Source of the DNA: QYOJ01 sp043806735
GTDB taxonomy: Bacteria > Bacteroidota > Bacteroidia > Bacteroidales > FEN-979
NCBI GenBank assembly: GCA_043806735.1
Contig: JAZDGR010000052.1
Location: forward strand, 1-64,000
DNA length: 64,000 bases
Direction: 5' to 3'
The position numbers and the translations under genes are program-made. The notes below the pieces were generated by a model. The model ran no database searches, was not told where the DNA came from, and worked only from the letters and a program-made list of their open reading frames with translations. Below, piece by piece: positions 23,978 to 32,679 of this stretch (position 1 is the stretch's first letter; each line of letters begins with the position of its first letter).

Positions 23978-25090
23978 ATGAAATTCATTGATATCCAGAC
24001 AGACAAAACAATCAAGCAGAAGTTGATCCAAACCATTCAGGATCAGCGAGTCAGCCATGCTCAGTTGTTTTATGGACCCGAAGGGTCAGGAAAACTGGCC
24101 CTGGCCATCGCATATGCGCAGATGATTAATTGCACTGCCCCTAAATCCCCTGACTTACCCCCCGGCCCCCTAAAGGGGGAGGTTTCCCCCCAAGGGGGAA
24201 GTAAGTCCCCTTTAGGGGATTTAGGGGTGGACTCCTGCGGCATCTGCCCCTCCTGCATTCAGTTCCAGAAACTGGCCCATCCCGACCTCCACTTCTTTTA
24301 TCCTACCGCTACCACGAAACAGGTTTCATCCAAGCCTTCCAGCAAACATTTCATCGAAGAGTGGAGGAAGTTTCTCCTGGAAAATAACTACCGGGTGAAC
24401 CTGGCCGGGTGGTACGATTTCATCGGGATTGAAAACAAACAGGGGACGATCTATGCCGACGATGCCAACGAGATCAACCGCATCCTGAGTTACAAGAGCT
24501 ATGAGTCGGAATACAAGGTCGTCATTATCTGGATGATCGAAAAACTGTTTCATGCAGCCGCGCCCAAGTTGCTCAAGATCCTCGAAGAACCACCCGAAAA
24601 GACACTGTTCATCCTGGTTTCCGACAACCCCGATCAGGTCATTCCGACCCTTGTATCCCGTTGCCTTCCGGTGAGGATTCCAAAGATTCAACCAGAGGAG
24701 ACGCGGTTGACTTCGAAAGAGGATCAGGTTCTGTTTGAGACCTTCCGGAAATGGATGCGGATCTGTTTTGCCAACAACATTCCCGAACTAATCGGTTTTG
24801 CATCTGACGTGGGGAAAATCGGCAGGGAAAAGCAAAAAAGCCTTCTTCAGTACGGACTGGACCTTTCGGGAAACGCGCTCGCTCTCCGGCATGGGTTTTT
24901 CCGGGGATCAGCTTCCGGAGGCGAAGAATCGGAGTTCATAAAAAAGTTTTCGCCGTTCCTTTCCGAAACAAAACTGCTTCCCTTTTATACCCTGCTCAAC
25001 TCCTCCATCTACCACATCGAACGCAACGCCCATGCGCCGACGCTCTTTCTTGATCTGTCGTTGAAGTTCACCGGGCTGCTCAAAAGATAA
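23978..25090 (+). CDS. holB: DNA polymerase III delta' subunit
   Basis: 370 residues. An AAA+ clamp-loader subunit: HAQLFYGPEGSGKLALA is the P-loop region, and KLLKILEEPPEKTLFILVS plus VSRCLPVRIP are the family signatures. The zinc-binding module C-x(n)-CGICPSC is present, but between its first Cys (residue 51) and CGICPSC lie residues 54-84 encoded by palindromic repeat C, where the family has a short linker. The insert is exactly 90 bp and rich in Pro, Gly and Ser. The gene is followed by ricT, gldH and a PBP1A gene, an arrangement familiar in Bacteroidota. Confidence 0.88.
   Translation: MKFIDIQTDKTIKQKLIQTIQDQRVSHAQLFYGPEGSGKLALAIAYAQMINCTAPKSPDLPPGPLKGEVSPQGGSKSPLGDLGVDSCGICPSCIQFQKLAHPDLHFFYPTATTKQVSSKPSSKHFIEEWRKFLLENNYRVNLAGWYDFIGIENKQGTIYADDANEINRILSYKSYESEYKVVIIWMIEKLFHAAAPKLLKILEEPPEKTLFILVSDNPDQVIPTLVSRCLPVRIPKIQPEETRLTSKEDQVLFETFRKWMRICFANNIPELIGFASDVGKIGREKQKSLLQYGLDLSGNALALRHGFFRGSASGGEESEFIKKFSPFLSETKLLPFYTLLNSSIYHIERNAHAPTLFLDLSLKFTGLLKR
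24138..24227. repeat. Nested palindromic repeat, copy C, in frame inside holB
   Basis: Outer arms CCCCTAAATCCCC and GGGGATTTAGGGG match copy B, 175 bp upstream; inner stems CCCCCTAAAGGGGG and TTTCCCCCCAAGGGGGAA. Length 90 bp, so the reading frame is preserved with no stop codon. Confidence 0.88.
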
Positions 25091-25096
25091 TTTTTG

Positions 25097-25104
25097 TACA
25101 TTTG
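25097..25104 (+). promoter_or_regulatory. -7 box TACATTTG upstream of ricT
   Basis: Matches TAnnTTTG, 17 bp before the ricT ATG, in the 31-bp gap after holB. Confidence 0.5.
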
Positions 25105-25121
25105 CGTAGATTTCCTGAACT

Positions 25122-26243
25122 ATGGACGAACCCGAAGCAAAACCGACTCCGCTTGAGTCCAATCCATTTTTGAGCCGGGGCTGCGTGGAGCCACCGCGAA
25201 TCGGCCATAAAAATGACGGGATCTTCAGCCACCGGTGTAGCAAGTTTGACACCTTCAATTGGCTGGAAAAGTTGCCGGTATCCGCCGGGTATACTCCTCC
25301 CGATGTGGTGGAAGTCAGGTTTAAAAACAGCCGCAAAGATTTTTTCCGGACAACGCCCGACATCGAATTGAGAGTCGGAGACATCGTAGCCGTGGAGGCA
25401 TCGCCCGGGCACGACATCGGGATCGTCAGCATGACCGGCGAAATTGTCCGGTTGCAGATGCGAAACAGGGGGATCCGGCCCGCTTCGGAAGAGATCCGCA
25501 AAGTATACCGGCGGGCACGCATCAGTGATGTGGAAAAGTGGATCGCGGCGGTGGAGTTGGAAAATTCCACCATGTTCAAATCCCGTGAGATGGCCGAAAA
25601 GCTGGGGCTGTCGATGAAGATCAACGACGTGGAATACCAGGGGGATAACACCAAAGCCATTTTCTACTATACCGCCGACGACCGGGTCGACTTCCGGGAG
25701 CTGATCAAGGTGCTGGCCGAGGAGTTCAAGGTGCGAATCGAAATGAAGCAGATCGGCGCCAGGCAGGAAGCCAGCCGGCTTGGCGGAATCGGTTCGTGCG
25801 GAAGGGGACTCTGTTGCTCGACCTGGTTGAGCCATTTTCACTCCGTGACTACGCAGGCCGCCCGGGTCCAGCAACTCTCCATGAATCCTCAAAAACTGGC
25901 CGGACAATGCGGCAAGCTGAAATGCTGCCTCAACTACGAATATGAAACCTATGTGGATGCCCTGAAGGATTTTCCCGATACCGATACGGTTCTGAAAACC
26001 AGGAAGGGTGACGCTTTTCATCAGAAGACCGACATTTTCAACAAGCTGATCTGGTACTCCTACGCCGGGACTACCAGTAACCAGATGGCCATTCCTGTCG
26101 ATCAGGTGATCCAGGTCATCGAACAAAATAAAAAAGGGATCTTTCCCGAAAACCTGGAAGATCTCTCCAATAGTACCGAACAAAAAACCGACTTCGAAAA
26201 CGGGAACGGACCAGATGACCTGAGTTACCTTGATCATTCCTAG
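25122..26243 (+). CDS. ricT: RicT/YaaT-type PSP1-domain iron-sulfur protein
   Basis: 373 residues with the PSP1 core (VVEVRFKNSRKDFF...VGDIVAVEA, and KAIFYYTADDRVDFRELIKVLAEEF). The conserved cysteines GSCGRGLCC and CGKLKCC are those of RicT, which in Bacillus forms an Fe-S complex affecting RNase Y and sporulation; in Bacteroidota its role is not established. About 100 N-terminal residues precede the core and an acidic tail follows. Lies between holB and gldH, a conserved neighbourhood in the phylum. Confidence 0.88.
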   Translation: MDEPEAKPTPLESNPFLSRGCVEPPRIGHKNDGIFSHRCSKFDTFNWLEKLPVSAGYTPPDVVEVRFKNSRKDFFRTTPDIELRVGDIVAVEASPGHDIGIVSMTGEIVRLQMRNRGIRPASEEIRKVYRRARISDVEKWIAAVELENSTMFKSREMAEKLGLSMKINDVEYQGDNTKAIFYYTADDRVDFRELIKVLAEEFKVRIEMKQIGARQEASRLGGIGSCGRGLCCSTWLSHFHSVTTQAARVQQLSMNPQKLAGQCGKLKCCLNYEYETYVDALKDFPDTDTVLKTRKGDAFHQKTDIFNKLIWYSYAGTTSNQMAIPVDQVIQVIEQNKKGIFPENLEDLSNSTEQKTDFENGNGPDDLSYLDHS

Positions 26244-26266
26244 TTCCGGTTGAAGTCCTCCGAAGC

Positions 26267-26743
26267 ATGCATCCTAACATCCGGATATCTCTCTTCGTTA
26301 TTCAACTTGCCGTTGCCTGGTCACTTTGTTCGTGCCTCGACAACCGGGTCTTTGATGAGAGCATGAGAATAGAGAAAGGGGTGTGGAAGGCGGATAACAT
26401 TGCATCCTTTTCCGTCGTTATTACCGATACCATTGCCTTATACGATTTTTACGTGGATGTAAGAAATGACATAAGCTATAAATTCAGCAACCTGTATCTT
26501 TTTCTCAGGACAGATTTTCCCGATGGCCGGGTAACCCGGGATACGATCGAATGCATCCTGGCAACATACGAAGGAAAGTGGCTGGGTTCGGGGATCGGGA
26601 GCGTAAGGTCCAGCAGGTTCCTGTTTCAGAAAGGAATGCGGTTCAAGATTCCGGGAACCTACTGGTTTGCATTTGAGCAGGCCATGCGTGTCCCTGATCT
26701 TGAGGGGATTCGTGATTTCGGGATCCGTATTGACAAGGAATAA
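26267..26743 (+). CDS. gldH: Gliding motility lipoprotein GldH
   Basis: 158 residues with a lipoprotein signal (hydrophobic stretch ending LCSC, Cys about 23). The body matches GldH: an N-terminal NRVFDESMRIEKGVW, YDFYVDVRNDISYKFSNLYLFLRTDFPDG and the C-terminal FAFEQAMRVPDLEGIRDFGIRI. GldH is required for gliding in Flavobacterium but is also kept in non-gliding Bacteroidales, where its job is unknown. Upstream of the PBP1A gene, 21 bp apart. Confidence 0.88.
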   Translation: MHPNIRISLFVIQLAVAWSLCSCLDNRVFDESMRIEKGVWKADNIASFSVVITDTIALYDFYVDVRNDISYKFSNLYLFLRTDFPDGRVTRDTIECILATYEGKWLGSGIGSVRSSRFLFQKGMRFKIPGTYWFAFEQAMRVPDLEGIRDFGIRIDKE

Positions 26744-26764
26744 TTCTCTGCTAGTCAAAATATA

Positions 26765-29035
26765 ATGGGTTCAAAAGGGAAAGGAAAAGTTCCGGCCGGT
26801 AAGGTGAAAAAGTACATCTGGGGGTTCTGGATCACTTACCTGCTTGGGCTTTTGCTGGTTATTTTTATCTTTGTTTCCATCGGATACGGCCTTTTCGGGA
26901 AGATGCCCAGTTTCCGGGATCTAGAGAACCCGGAAAGCAACCTGGCGGCGGAGATTTTTTCGTCCGACGGAAAACTTCTCGGGAAATATTATGTTGAGAA
27001 CCGGTCGAACATCCATTACCAGGATCTCTCCCCCAACGTGGTGAATGCCCTGATCGCCACCGAAGATGCACGGTTTGAGACCCATTCGGGCATCGATGTG
27101 AAAGCTACGGGGCGGATGTTTTTCGGCATCCTTTCCGGGGCCGACAAAGGAGGCGGAAGTACTATTACGCAGCAACTTGCCAAGAACCTTTTCCCCAGGA
27201 AGCCCCATTATTCAAAACTGGAATTGGGGGTGATGAAGCTTAAAGAATGGGTCACTGCCGTGAAGCTGGAGCGGAACTATTCAAAACAGGAGATCCTGGC
27301 CATGTACTTGAATACCGTCGACTTCGGGAGCATGTCGTACGGCATTAAATCGGCAGCCAGGACCTATTTCAACAAAACTCCCGTCCAGCTTTATGCCGAA
27401 GAAGCCGCTTTGCTGATCGGGATCCTGAAAGCCCCTTCCTTCTTCAGCCCCGTCAGGAATCCCGAGCGTGCCCTGGAACGGCGGAACATCGTTCTCCGCC
27501 AGATGGAGAAATACGGTTATCTAACCCGTATGGAGTACGATTCGATCAAGGAGGTTCCGATTGACATGACCAGTTACCGGATCCAGGACCATACCAGCGG
27601 ACTGGCAACCTATTTCCGGGAGTACCTACGGATGTACCTAACCGAATGGTGCGAGAGCCACCCCAAAGAGGATGGGACTCCCTATAGCCTGTACCGCGAC
27701 GGATTGAAGATCTACACTACCATCAACACCACCCTCCAGGAGTATGCTGAGGAGGCCGTGCGCGAATACCTCGGAAAAGAGCTGCAACCTTCATTCTTCC
27801 GGCACTGGAAAGGGCAACCCAACGCCCCGTTTGTATTTGAGAACAATCCGCGCAAAGAGATCAACAGCCTTATGACATCGGCGATGCGGCGTACCGACCG
27901 GTATTACCGTTTGAAGCAGGATAATTATTCTGACGAAGACATTTACCGGAATTTCCAGCAGCAGGTCTCCATGAAAGTCTTCTCCTGGAAAGGCCCGATC
28001 GACACCGTCATGACCCCCTGGGATTCGATCCGCTATTACAAATTCTTCCTCCAGGCAGGATTACTATCCATGGATCCGCACACGGGGTATATAAAAGCTT
28101 ACGTGGGAGGGATCGACAACAAATATTTCCAGTATGATCATGTGATCCTGAGCAAACGGCAGGTGGGTTCCACGTTCAAGCCCTTCCTGTACACACTGGC
28201 CATTCAGGAAGGGGAAACCCCGTGTACAAAATACCCGAATATCCAGCCGGTCATCGAGCTGTGGAACGGCGATAAATGGGCCCCCGACAATGCTGATGAA
28301 GATCGTCGCGGCGAGGAGGTCACCCTGAAATGGGCCCTGGCGAACTCCAACAACTGGGTGAGCGGACATCTGATGAAGAAATACAGTCCGCAGGATGTCA
28401 TCACCATTGCCCGGAAGATGGGGGTCACCAGCGATATCCCGGCGGTCTATTCCATTGCCCTGGGATCGTGCGACCTCACATTGTACGAGATGACGGGCGC
28501 TATGAGCACCTATGCCAACAAAGGCCAGTGGATCCAACCGATCTTTATCACCCGCATCGAAGACAAATATGGGAACGTCCTGGAGCAGTTTGTCCCCAGG
28601 CGACAGGAAGCCATCAGTGAAAAGACGTCTTACCTTATGATCGAGCTGCTGAAAGGGGTGGTGGAGAGCGGGACCAGCGTAAGGTTGAGATACAAATACG
28701 GATTTACCAATGAAATTGGCGGCAAGACCGGAACCACGCAAAACCAGAGCGACGGTTGGTTTATGGGGATCACGCCCGACCTGGTGACGGGTGTTTGGGT
28801 AGGTTGCGAAGACCGGGCGGCTCATTTCCGAACGATAGACTTAGGGCAGGGGGCCAACATGGCCCTCCCGATCTGGGCGATCTACATGAAGAAAGTATAT
28901 GCCGACTCCACTACCACCGGGATTACGAAACGTGCGTTTGATCGTCCGGATTTCCCGGTCGATGTGACATTCAATTGCGACTCTCTGGCCAAGATCAGGA
29001 AAAAGCCCGATAAGAATAAATTCGACGAGTTCTAA
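26765..29035 (+). CDS. Class A penicillin-binding protein (PBP1A type)
   Basis: 756 residues. One N-terminal TM helix (about 17-40), a GT51 glycosyltransferase domain with catalytic Glu in IATEDARFETHSG and GGSTITQQLAKNLF, and a transpeptidase domain with the Ser-x-x-Lys motif in VGSTFKPF, the SNN motif in ANSNNWVSG, and KTGTT. Polymerises and cross-links peptidoglycan in the periplasm. Its last 4 bp overlap the converging saccharopine dehydrogenase-like gene. Confidence 0.94.
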   Translation: MGSKGKGKVPAGKVKKYIWGFWITYLLGLLLVIFIFVSIGYGLFGKMPSFRDLENPESNLAAEIFSSDGKLLGKYYVENRSNIHYQDLSPNVVNALIATEDARFETHSGIDVKATGRMFFGILSGADKGGGSTITQQLAKNLFPRKPHYSKLELGVMKLKEWVTAVKLERNYSKQEILAMYLNTVDFGSMSYGIKSAARTYFNKTPVQLYAEEAALLIGILKAPSFFSPVRNPERALERRNIVLRQMEKYGYLTRMEYDSIKEVPIDMTSYRIQDHTSGLATYFREYLRMYLTEWCESHPKEDGTPYSLYRDGLKIYTTINTTLQEYAEEAVREYLGKELQPSFFRHWKGQPNAPFVFENNPRKEINSLMTSAMRRTDRYYRLKQDNYSDEDIYRNFQQQVSMKVFSWKGPIDTVMTPWDSIRYYKFFLQAGLLSMDPHTGYIKAYVGGIDNKYFQYDHVILSKRQVGSTFKPFLYTLAIQEGETPCTKYPNIQPVIELWNGDKWAPDNADEDRRGEEVTLKWALANSNNWVSGHLMKKYSPQDVITIARKMGVTSDIPAVYSIALGSCDLTLYEMTGAMSTYANKGQWIQPIFITRIEDKYGNVLEQFVPRRQEAISEKTSYLMIELLKGVVESGTSVRLRYKYGFTNEIGGKTGTTQNQSDGWFMGITPDLVTGVWVGCEDRAAHFRTIDLGQGANMALPIWAIYMKKVYADSTTTGITKRAFDRPDFPVDVTFNCDSLAKIRKKPDKNKFDEF

Positions 29036-30183
29036 TTGTCGAGAACTTTGGTCGTTTCCTTGTAATTCACCCCTCTCTCTTTCAGCCCTTTCAGCAGGAA
29101 GTTTACACATTCAGGACGCTTTCCGAGGAACTCAGGAACGGTGATCCCCTTGTGATCATAGATCCCTTCGGCGATCATACGGAGGGCGACCGTAGCGGTA
29201 TATCCGGTTGTCCGGGCCATGGAATGGACCCGGGTAACCGGGTCGTACGTATCGAACAGATCGTAAACGTACCTCAACCGTTTCCTTTCCTTCTTCCCTT
29301 CCACAACCACTTTCATGATGGTGATGTCCACCTCTCCCTCCTTCAGCTTCCATTTCGGGAACAGCAACCGGGCAGTTACATCGATAGGACGGATCATTTT
29401 TCCGTTGATCTCCAGGATCTCCTGGCTAAAAAACCCGGTTTCGCGAAGAAGCCGCATCTTCTCAATATGCCCGGGATAACGAAGGGTTTTTTCCCTCATA
29501 TTGGGACACTTTATGGTGTGTACAAGCGAGCGCAGGCCGTCGGTATTAAACGCTTCCAGCGTACCGATTCCCGGGAAGTTGAGCAGTTCGGCGTCGGAAA
29601 GAGCCGGCCTCACGACCGGTTTGCCGTTTTCGATAAAGCGGGCCGGCCGGGTATATTCTTCAATTATATCCAGCGGGGAGAAGACGGCCTTGTACTCATA
29701 GGGCCATTCCCTCACCTGGGGCAGTCCACCCACATAATAAATGATTTTCTCGGTTTCGTCGAGGAGGTGATCCACGTATCCGATCAGCACGTTGCACATG
29801 CCGGGGGCGACCCCGCAATCCATGATGGCGGTGACATTTTTCTTCCGGGCAAGGTCTTCGAGGGCAAACGGATCTTCGATGAAAAACGCAATATCAACCA
29901 CATTTTTCCCGGCTTCAATGACGGCCTTGAGGGTTTGAAATCCCATGAAACCGGGGACGGCATTGAGTACCAGATCATAGCTGGCCACCAGCCGGGTGAC
30001 CTCTTCCGGGAAACTGAGATTCATCTGGATGGGTTTGACAGAGCTTCCCTCCGTGACCTTCTGCAAGGTCTCTTTATTGATATCGACAACCGACACCTGA
30101 AAATCAGGGTCTTTAGCCAGGTCCAGGGCCATTGGCCCTCCGACCAGTCCGGCGCCGAGAATGATGATCTTTTTCGTGCTCAT
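29032..30183 (-). CDS. Saccharopine dehydrogenase-family oxidoreductase
   Basis: 383 residues. N-terminal Rossmann fold IIILGAGLVGGPMALDLAKD, followed by VDINKETL, the NAVPGFMGFQTLKAVIEAGKNVVDIAFF segment and DCGVAPGMCNVLIGY, typical of saccharopine dehydrogenase/LysDH-like proteins. The C-terminal domain contains PGHIEKMRLLRETGFF. Many such proteins act in lysine metabolism; the substrate cannot be fixed here. It is the last gene of a long minus-strand series and begins 29 bp after the sulfatase-like gene. Confidence 0.85.
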   Translation of the reverse strand: MSTKKIIILGAGLVGGPMALDLAKDPDFQVSVVDINKETLQKVTEGSSVKPIQMNLSFPEEVTRLVASYDLVLNAVPGFMGFQTLKAVIEAGKNVVDIAFFIEDPFALEDLARKKNVTAIMDCGVAPGMCNVLIGYVDHLLDETEKIIYYVGGLPQVREWPYEYKAVFSPLDIIEEYTRPARFIENGKPVVRPALSDAELLNFPGIGTLEAFNTDGLRSLVHTIKCPNMREKTLRYPGHIEKMRLLRETGFFSQEILEINGKMIRPIDVTARLLFPKWKLKEGEVDITIMKVVVEGKKERKRLRYVYDLFDTYDPVTRVHSMARTTGYTATVALRMIAEGIYDHKGITVPEFLGKRPECVNFLLKGLKERGVNYKETTKVLDN

Positions 30184-30212
30184 TTTGTAAAAGTTTGAGT
30201 CAGAGTAAGCGG

Positions 30213-32672
30213 TTAATGAGCGGTAAATCCCGAGATCTTAACCGAAAGTGTATCCATTTTTACGGGTATTTTCTGTTTGTTCCACAAGTATAGTTTCATA
30301 AATTTTGAACTTAACCCCTCAACCCGGCTTACATCAAAAAGCTCTCTCATCCGGATCGTATCCCACGACTCACCGGATCCATCTGGTATGTTTGTTCTGT
30401 TTAGGTCGAACGAAAGATAAAGATGCTGGGCATAGGTGGAATCCACTATCTCCACTACCAGTTTGGGAAGAGTGGCGGCGTCTTGCGGATCCGCTTTGAC
30501 ATTCAGGTTCATCTCCAGATATATATATTTGAAGTCCTGGTCAAAATCAACCGGCTTACTAATCCCGATAAATTCCGCGTTAGTCGGAAAATCATGGTAT
30601 CTGTAAACAGAAGAAAGGGGAATGGGATGCTGTTTGGAATCATTTCCGATGTATTTGCCAAGTGGAACCAATGCGTTGCAATCGGCAATGTGGCGGCTCA
30701 AGGTAAGATAATTTTCATGTTCTTTCTTCAGTTCAGCCAGCATGGCGCTGTTTTCCGTTTCCTTGAAGCTGAATCCCTCTTCTTTAACATACAGCTTTGA
30801 GTAGGAGAGGAAATAGTTATTCCGGAGGTAATCCACTTCTTCTTTATTATTCAGCACGAAGGAGAGCGCATGTTTGTTGCCGGAAGTGGATGAGACATCG
30901 ATCCCGCTTCCCAGCCAGTGGCAATAGGGATTCGTATGGATCCCGTAAGCGGGCCTGAGCAGCGCAAGGAATGAGGGTGTGATGTCAAGATGCGAAGAAA
31001 CAGCATCAAAACTGGCTGCCTGGTTCAACATGGGGGAATAAATGATCAGGGGTACATGGTACTTTTCCGCCGGAGTAACCCAGGAGGTATGGAGTTCAGG
31101 CATTGCGTGGTCTCCGGTGATCAGAAAAATCGTGTTCCCGAAGCCGGGCCGTTGCCGGTATTTATCGAAAAATCTCCGAAGCATGTCATCGGTGTACAAA
31201 ATGGTGGAAAATATGTGGCTCAGCTTCTCTATCATTCCCTTTCGTCTATCTTCCGGGGGCATCCTGTCAAGGATTTTTTTCAGCCGGGCAAGGTATTGAT
31301 CTTTATTTGGGGGGATAAAGGGAGCATGCATCGAAAGAGTCAGGTAGATATCCAACCGGGGGGATTTCTGAAGAGAATCCAGGATTTCCAAAGATCGCTC
31401 AAAGAGTTCTCCATCAGGGTAACCCCAGCGGAACCAATCATCGTAGATGACGTCGTTTTCATGTTCCTTCCCGAATGTCTTCAGCACAAACTCCACACCT
31501 TCATCTACAAGGAATCCTTCGTAATTTGTGAATTTCGGATCGCCTCCGTAAAAGAAACTCGGGTAATAACCATTGTCCTTGAGATAACGGATCATAGAGA
31601 AGTGTATCGGGGCCTCTTTTCCTGATTCAATGAACACCCCTTTGCTATATGGAAGAGAGGCAAAAACTGCAGGAAAGACATTGAAGGTTCTTTCCGAGGT
31701 GGCCAGGAAATTGTTCCAGTAAAGACTTTTGGAAATCAAGGAATCAAGAAAAGGCATAAAGCTCCCGAAATAAGGGTTCGTGCCGCAGAAGGTAGGGGTC
31801 AAAGATTCAACGATGAAGAAAACCAGGTTTGGTTTTTGCTCATTCAGGTTAAAAAAACGACCCAGTGCATCATAGGTATTATCCATCCTGAGAAAGGGGT
31901 AGGCCGGATCCAGGTATATGAACCGCTGATTGTTTTTTTGATATTCCCGTGCGATTTCCAGGATCCGGGGATCAGACAACCGGGTAGTTCTAAACACAGC
32001 TGCGTTGGACAAACCCGAATTGCCGGCATTTTCCAGGTAAAATTGAAACACTTTTTTACCTGCGTAATGGAGCTTGTTCTCCACCAGGTAATAATCAAAT
32101 TCCTTAAGGTAATTATGCCGCGAAGGGGTTGTTACGGCGACCAGCACAGGAGATAAAATAAGCAGAATACCTGTAAGGATGAGTGTTGCCCGGCCGGCTT
32201 TCCGTTTTCTGAAAATGCGCAGGAGGATCAAAGGGATGGCAATGATCAGCACATAAACTACCATTCCCCCTATATCAACACGGGTGGAACTGATTACTAT
32301 ACTAATGATCTCATCCCAGGAATAGGAGAAGATGACCTGGTCAAGGGGAATAAGGGTGATAGTAAAATACTTGATCGCCGAGAAAGACAGGATAAAAACA
32401 AGCAGCATGAGGACACTAAAGAAAGCAGCGGCTATCGTTTTCTTCCACATCCCGATCGCAAGGTAGGGGAATAGCAGGATCAGAGAGCAGGTGAAAAAAA
32501 GAAGGTAATCGTTGCCCAGTCCGGCCAGTTCCAGTCCCCATGTCCGGGGCGGAAGCTGATAAAGCGAAGTAAGGCTGTTCAGTTCGTAGATCCGGAAGAG
32601 AAGCGGTAAGGGGAGAAACGCAATAAGCAGGATACTATAATGTTGAAGCAGGGATAACAGTTTCTCTTTCAT
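30213..32672 (-). CDS. LtaS-like membrane sulfatase/phosphotransferase with C-terminal beta-sandwich
   Basis: 819 residues. Five TM helices in the first 200 residues precede a periplasmic alkaline phosphatase-superfamily domain (about 280-590): VFFIVESLTPTF, a catalytic-Thr region ATSERTFNVFPAVFASLP, LSMHAPF and ITGDHAMP. LtaS and phosphoethanolamine transferases share this plan, so transfer of a phospho-group to a glycan or lipid is likely; true sulfatase activity is less so. The last 130 residues (about 685-819) form a separate beta-rich module ending LYLWNKQ...VKMDTLSVKI, shared with three neighbours. Seven bp from the GH16-like lipoprotein gene. Confidence 0.82.
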   Translation of the reverse strand: MKEKLLSLLQHYSILLIAFLPLPLLFRIYELNSLTSLYQLPPRTWGLELAGLGNDYLLFFTCSLILLFPYLAIGMWKKTIAAAFFSVLMLLVFILSFSAIKYFTITLIPLDQVIFSYSWDEIISIVISSTRVDIGGMVVYVLIIAIPLILLRIFRKRKAGRATLILTGILLILSPVLVAVTTPSRHNYLKEFDYYLVENKLHYAGKKVFQFYLENAGNSGLSNAAVFRTTRLSDPRILEIAREYQKNNQRFIYLDPAYPFLRMDNTYDALGRFFNLNEQKPNLVFFIVESLTPTFCGTNPYFGSFMPFLDSLISKSLYWNNFLATSERTFNVFPAVFASLPYSKGVFIESGKEAPIHFSMIRYLKDNGYYPSFFYGGDPKFTNYEGFLVDEGVEFVLKTFGKEHENDVIYDDWFRWGYPDGELFERSLEILDSLQKSPRLDIYLTLSMHAPFIPPNKDQYLARLKKILDRMPPEDRRKGMIEKLSHIFSTILYTDDMLRRFFDKYRQRPGFGNTIFLITGDHAMPELHTSWVTPAEKYHVPLIIYSPMLNQAASFDAVSSHLDITPSFLALLRPAYGIHTNPYCHWLGSGIDVSSTSGNKHALSFVLNNKEEVDYLRNNYFLSYSKLYVKEEGFSFKETENSAMLAELKKEHENYLTLSRHIADCNALVPLGKYIGNDSKQHPIPLSSVYRYHDFPTNAEFIGISKPVDFDQDFKYIYLEMNLNVKADPQDAATLPKLVVEIVDSTYAQHLYLSFDLNRTNIPDGSGESWDTIRMRELFDVSRVEGLSSKFMKLYLWNKQKIPVKMDTLSVKISGFTAH

Positions 32673-32679
32673 TGAATGT

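Noticed and set aside
25080..26237. A 385-codon open frame on the minus strand opposite ricT
   Set aside because: It mirrors ricT, whose family motifs are clear, and has no domain pattern or ribosome-binding site; a by-product of codon usage.
29152..30198. A 348-codon plus-strand frame opposite the saccharopine dehydrogenase-like gene
   Set aside because: Antisense shadow; the minus-strand protein has a clear Rossmann fold and family segments.
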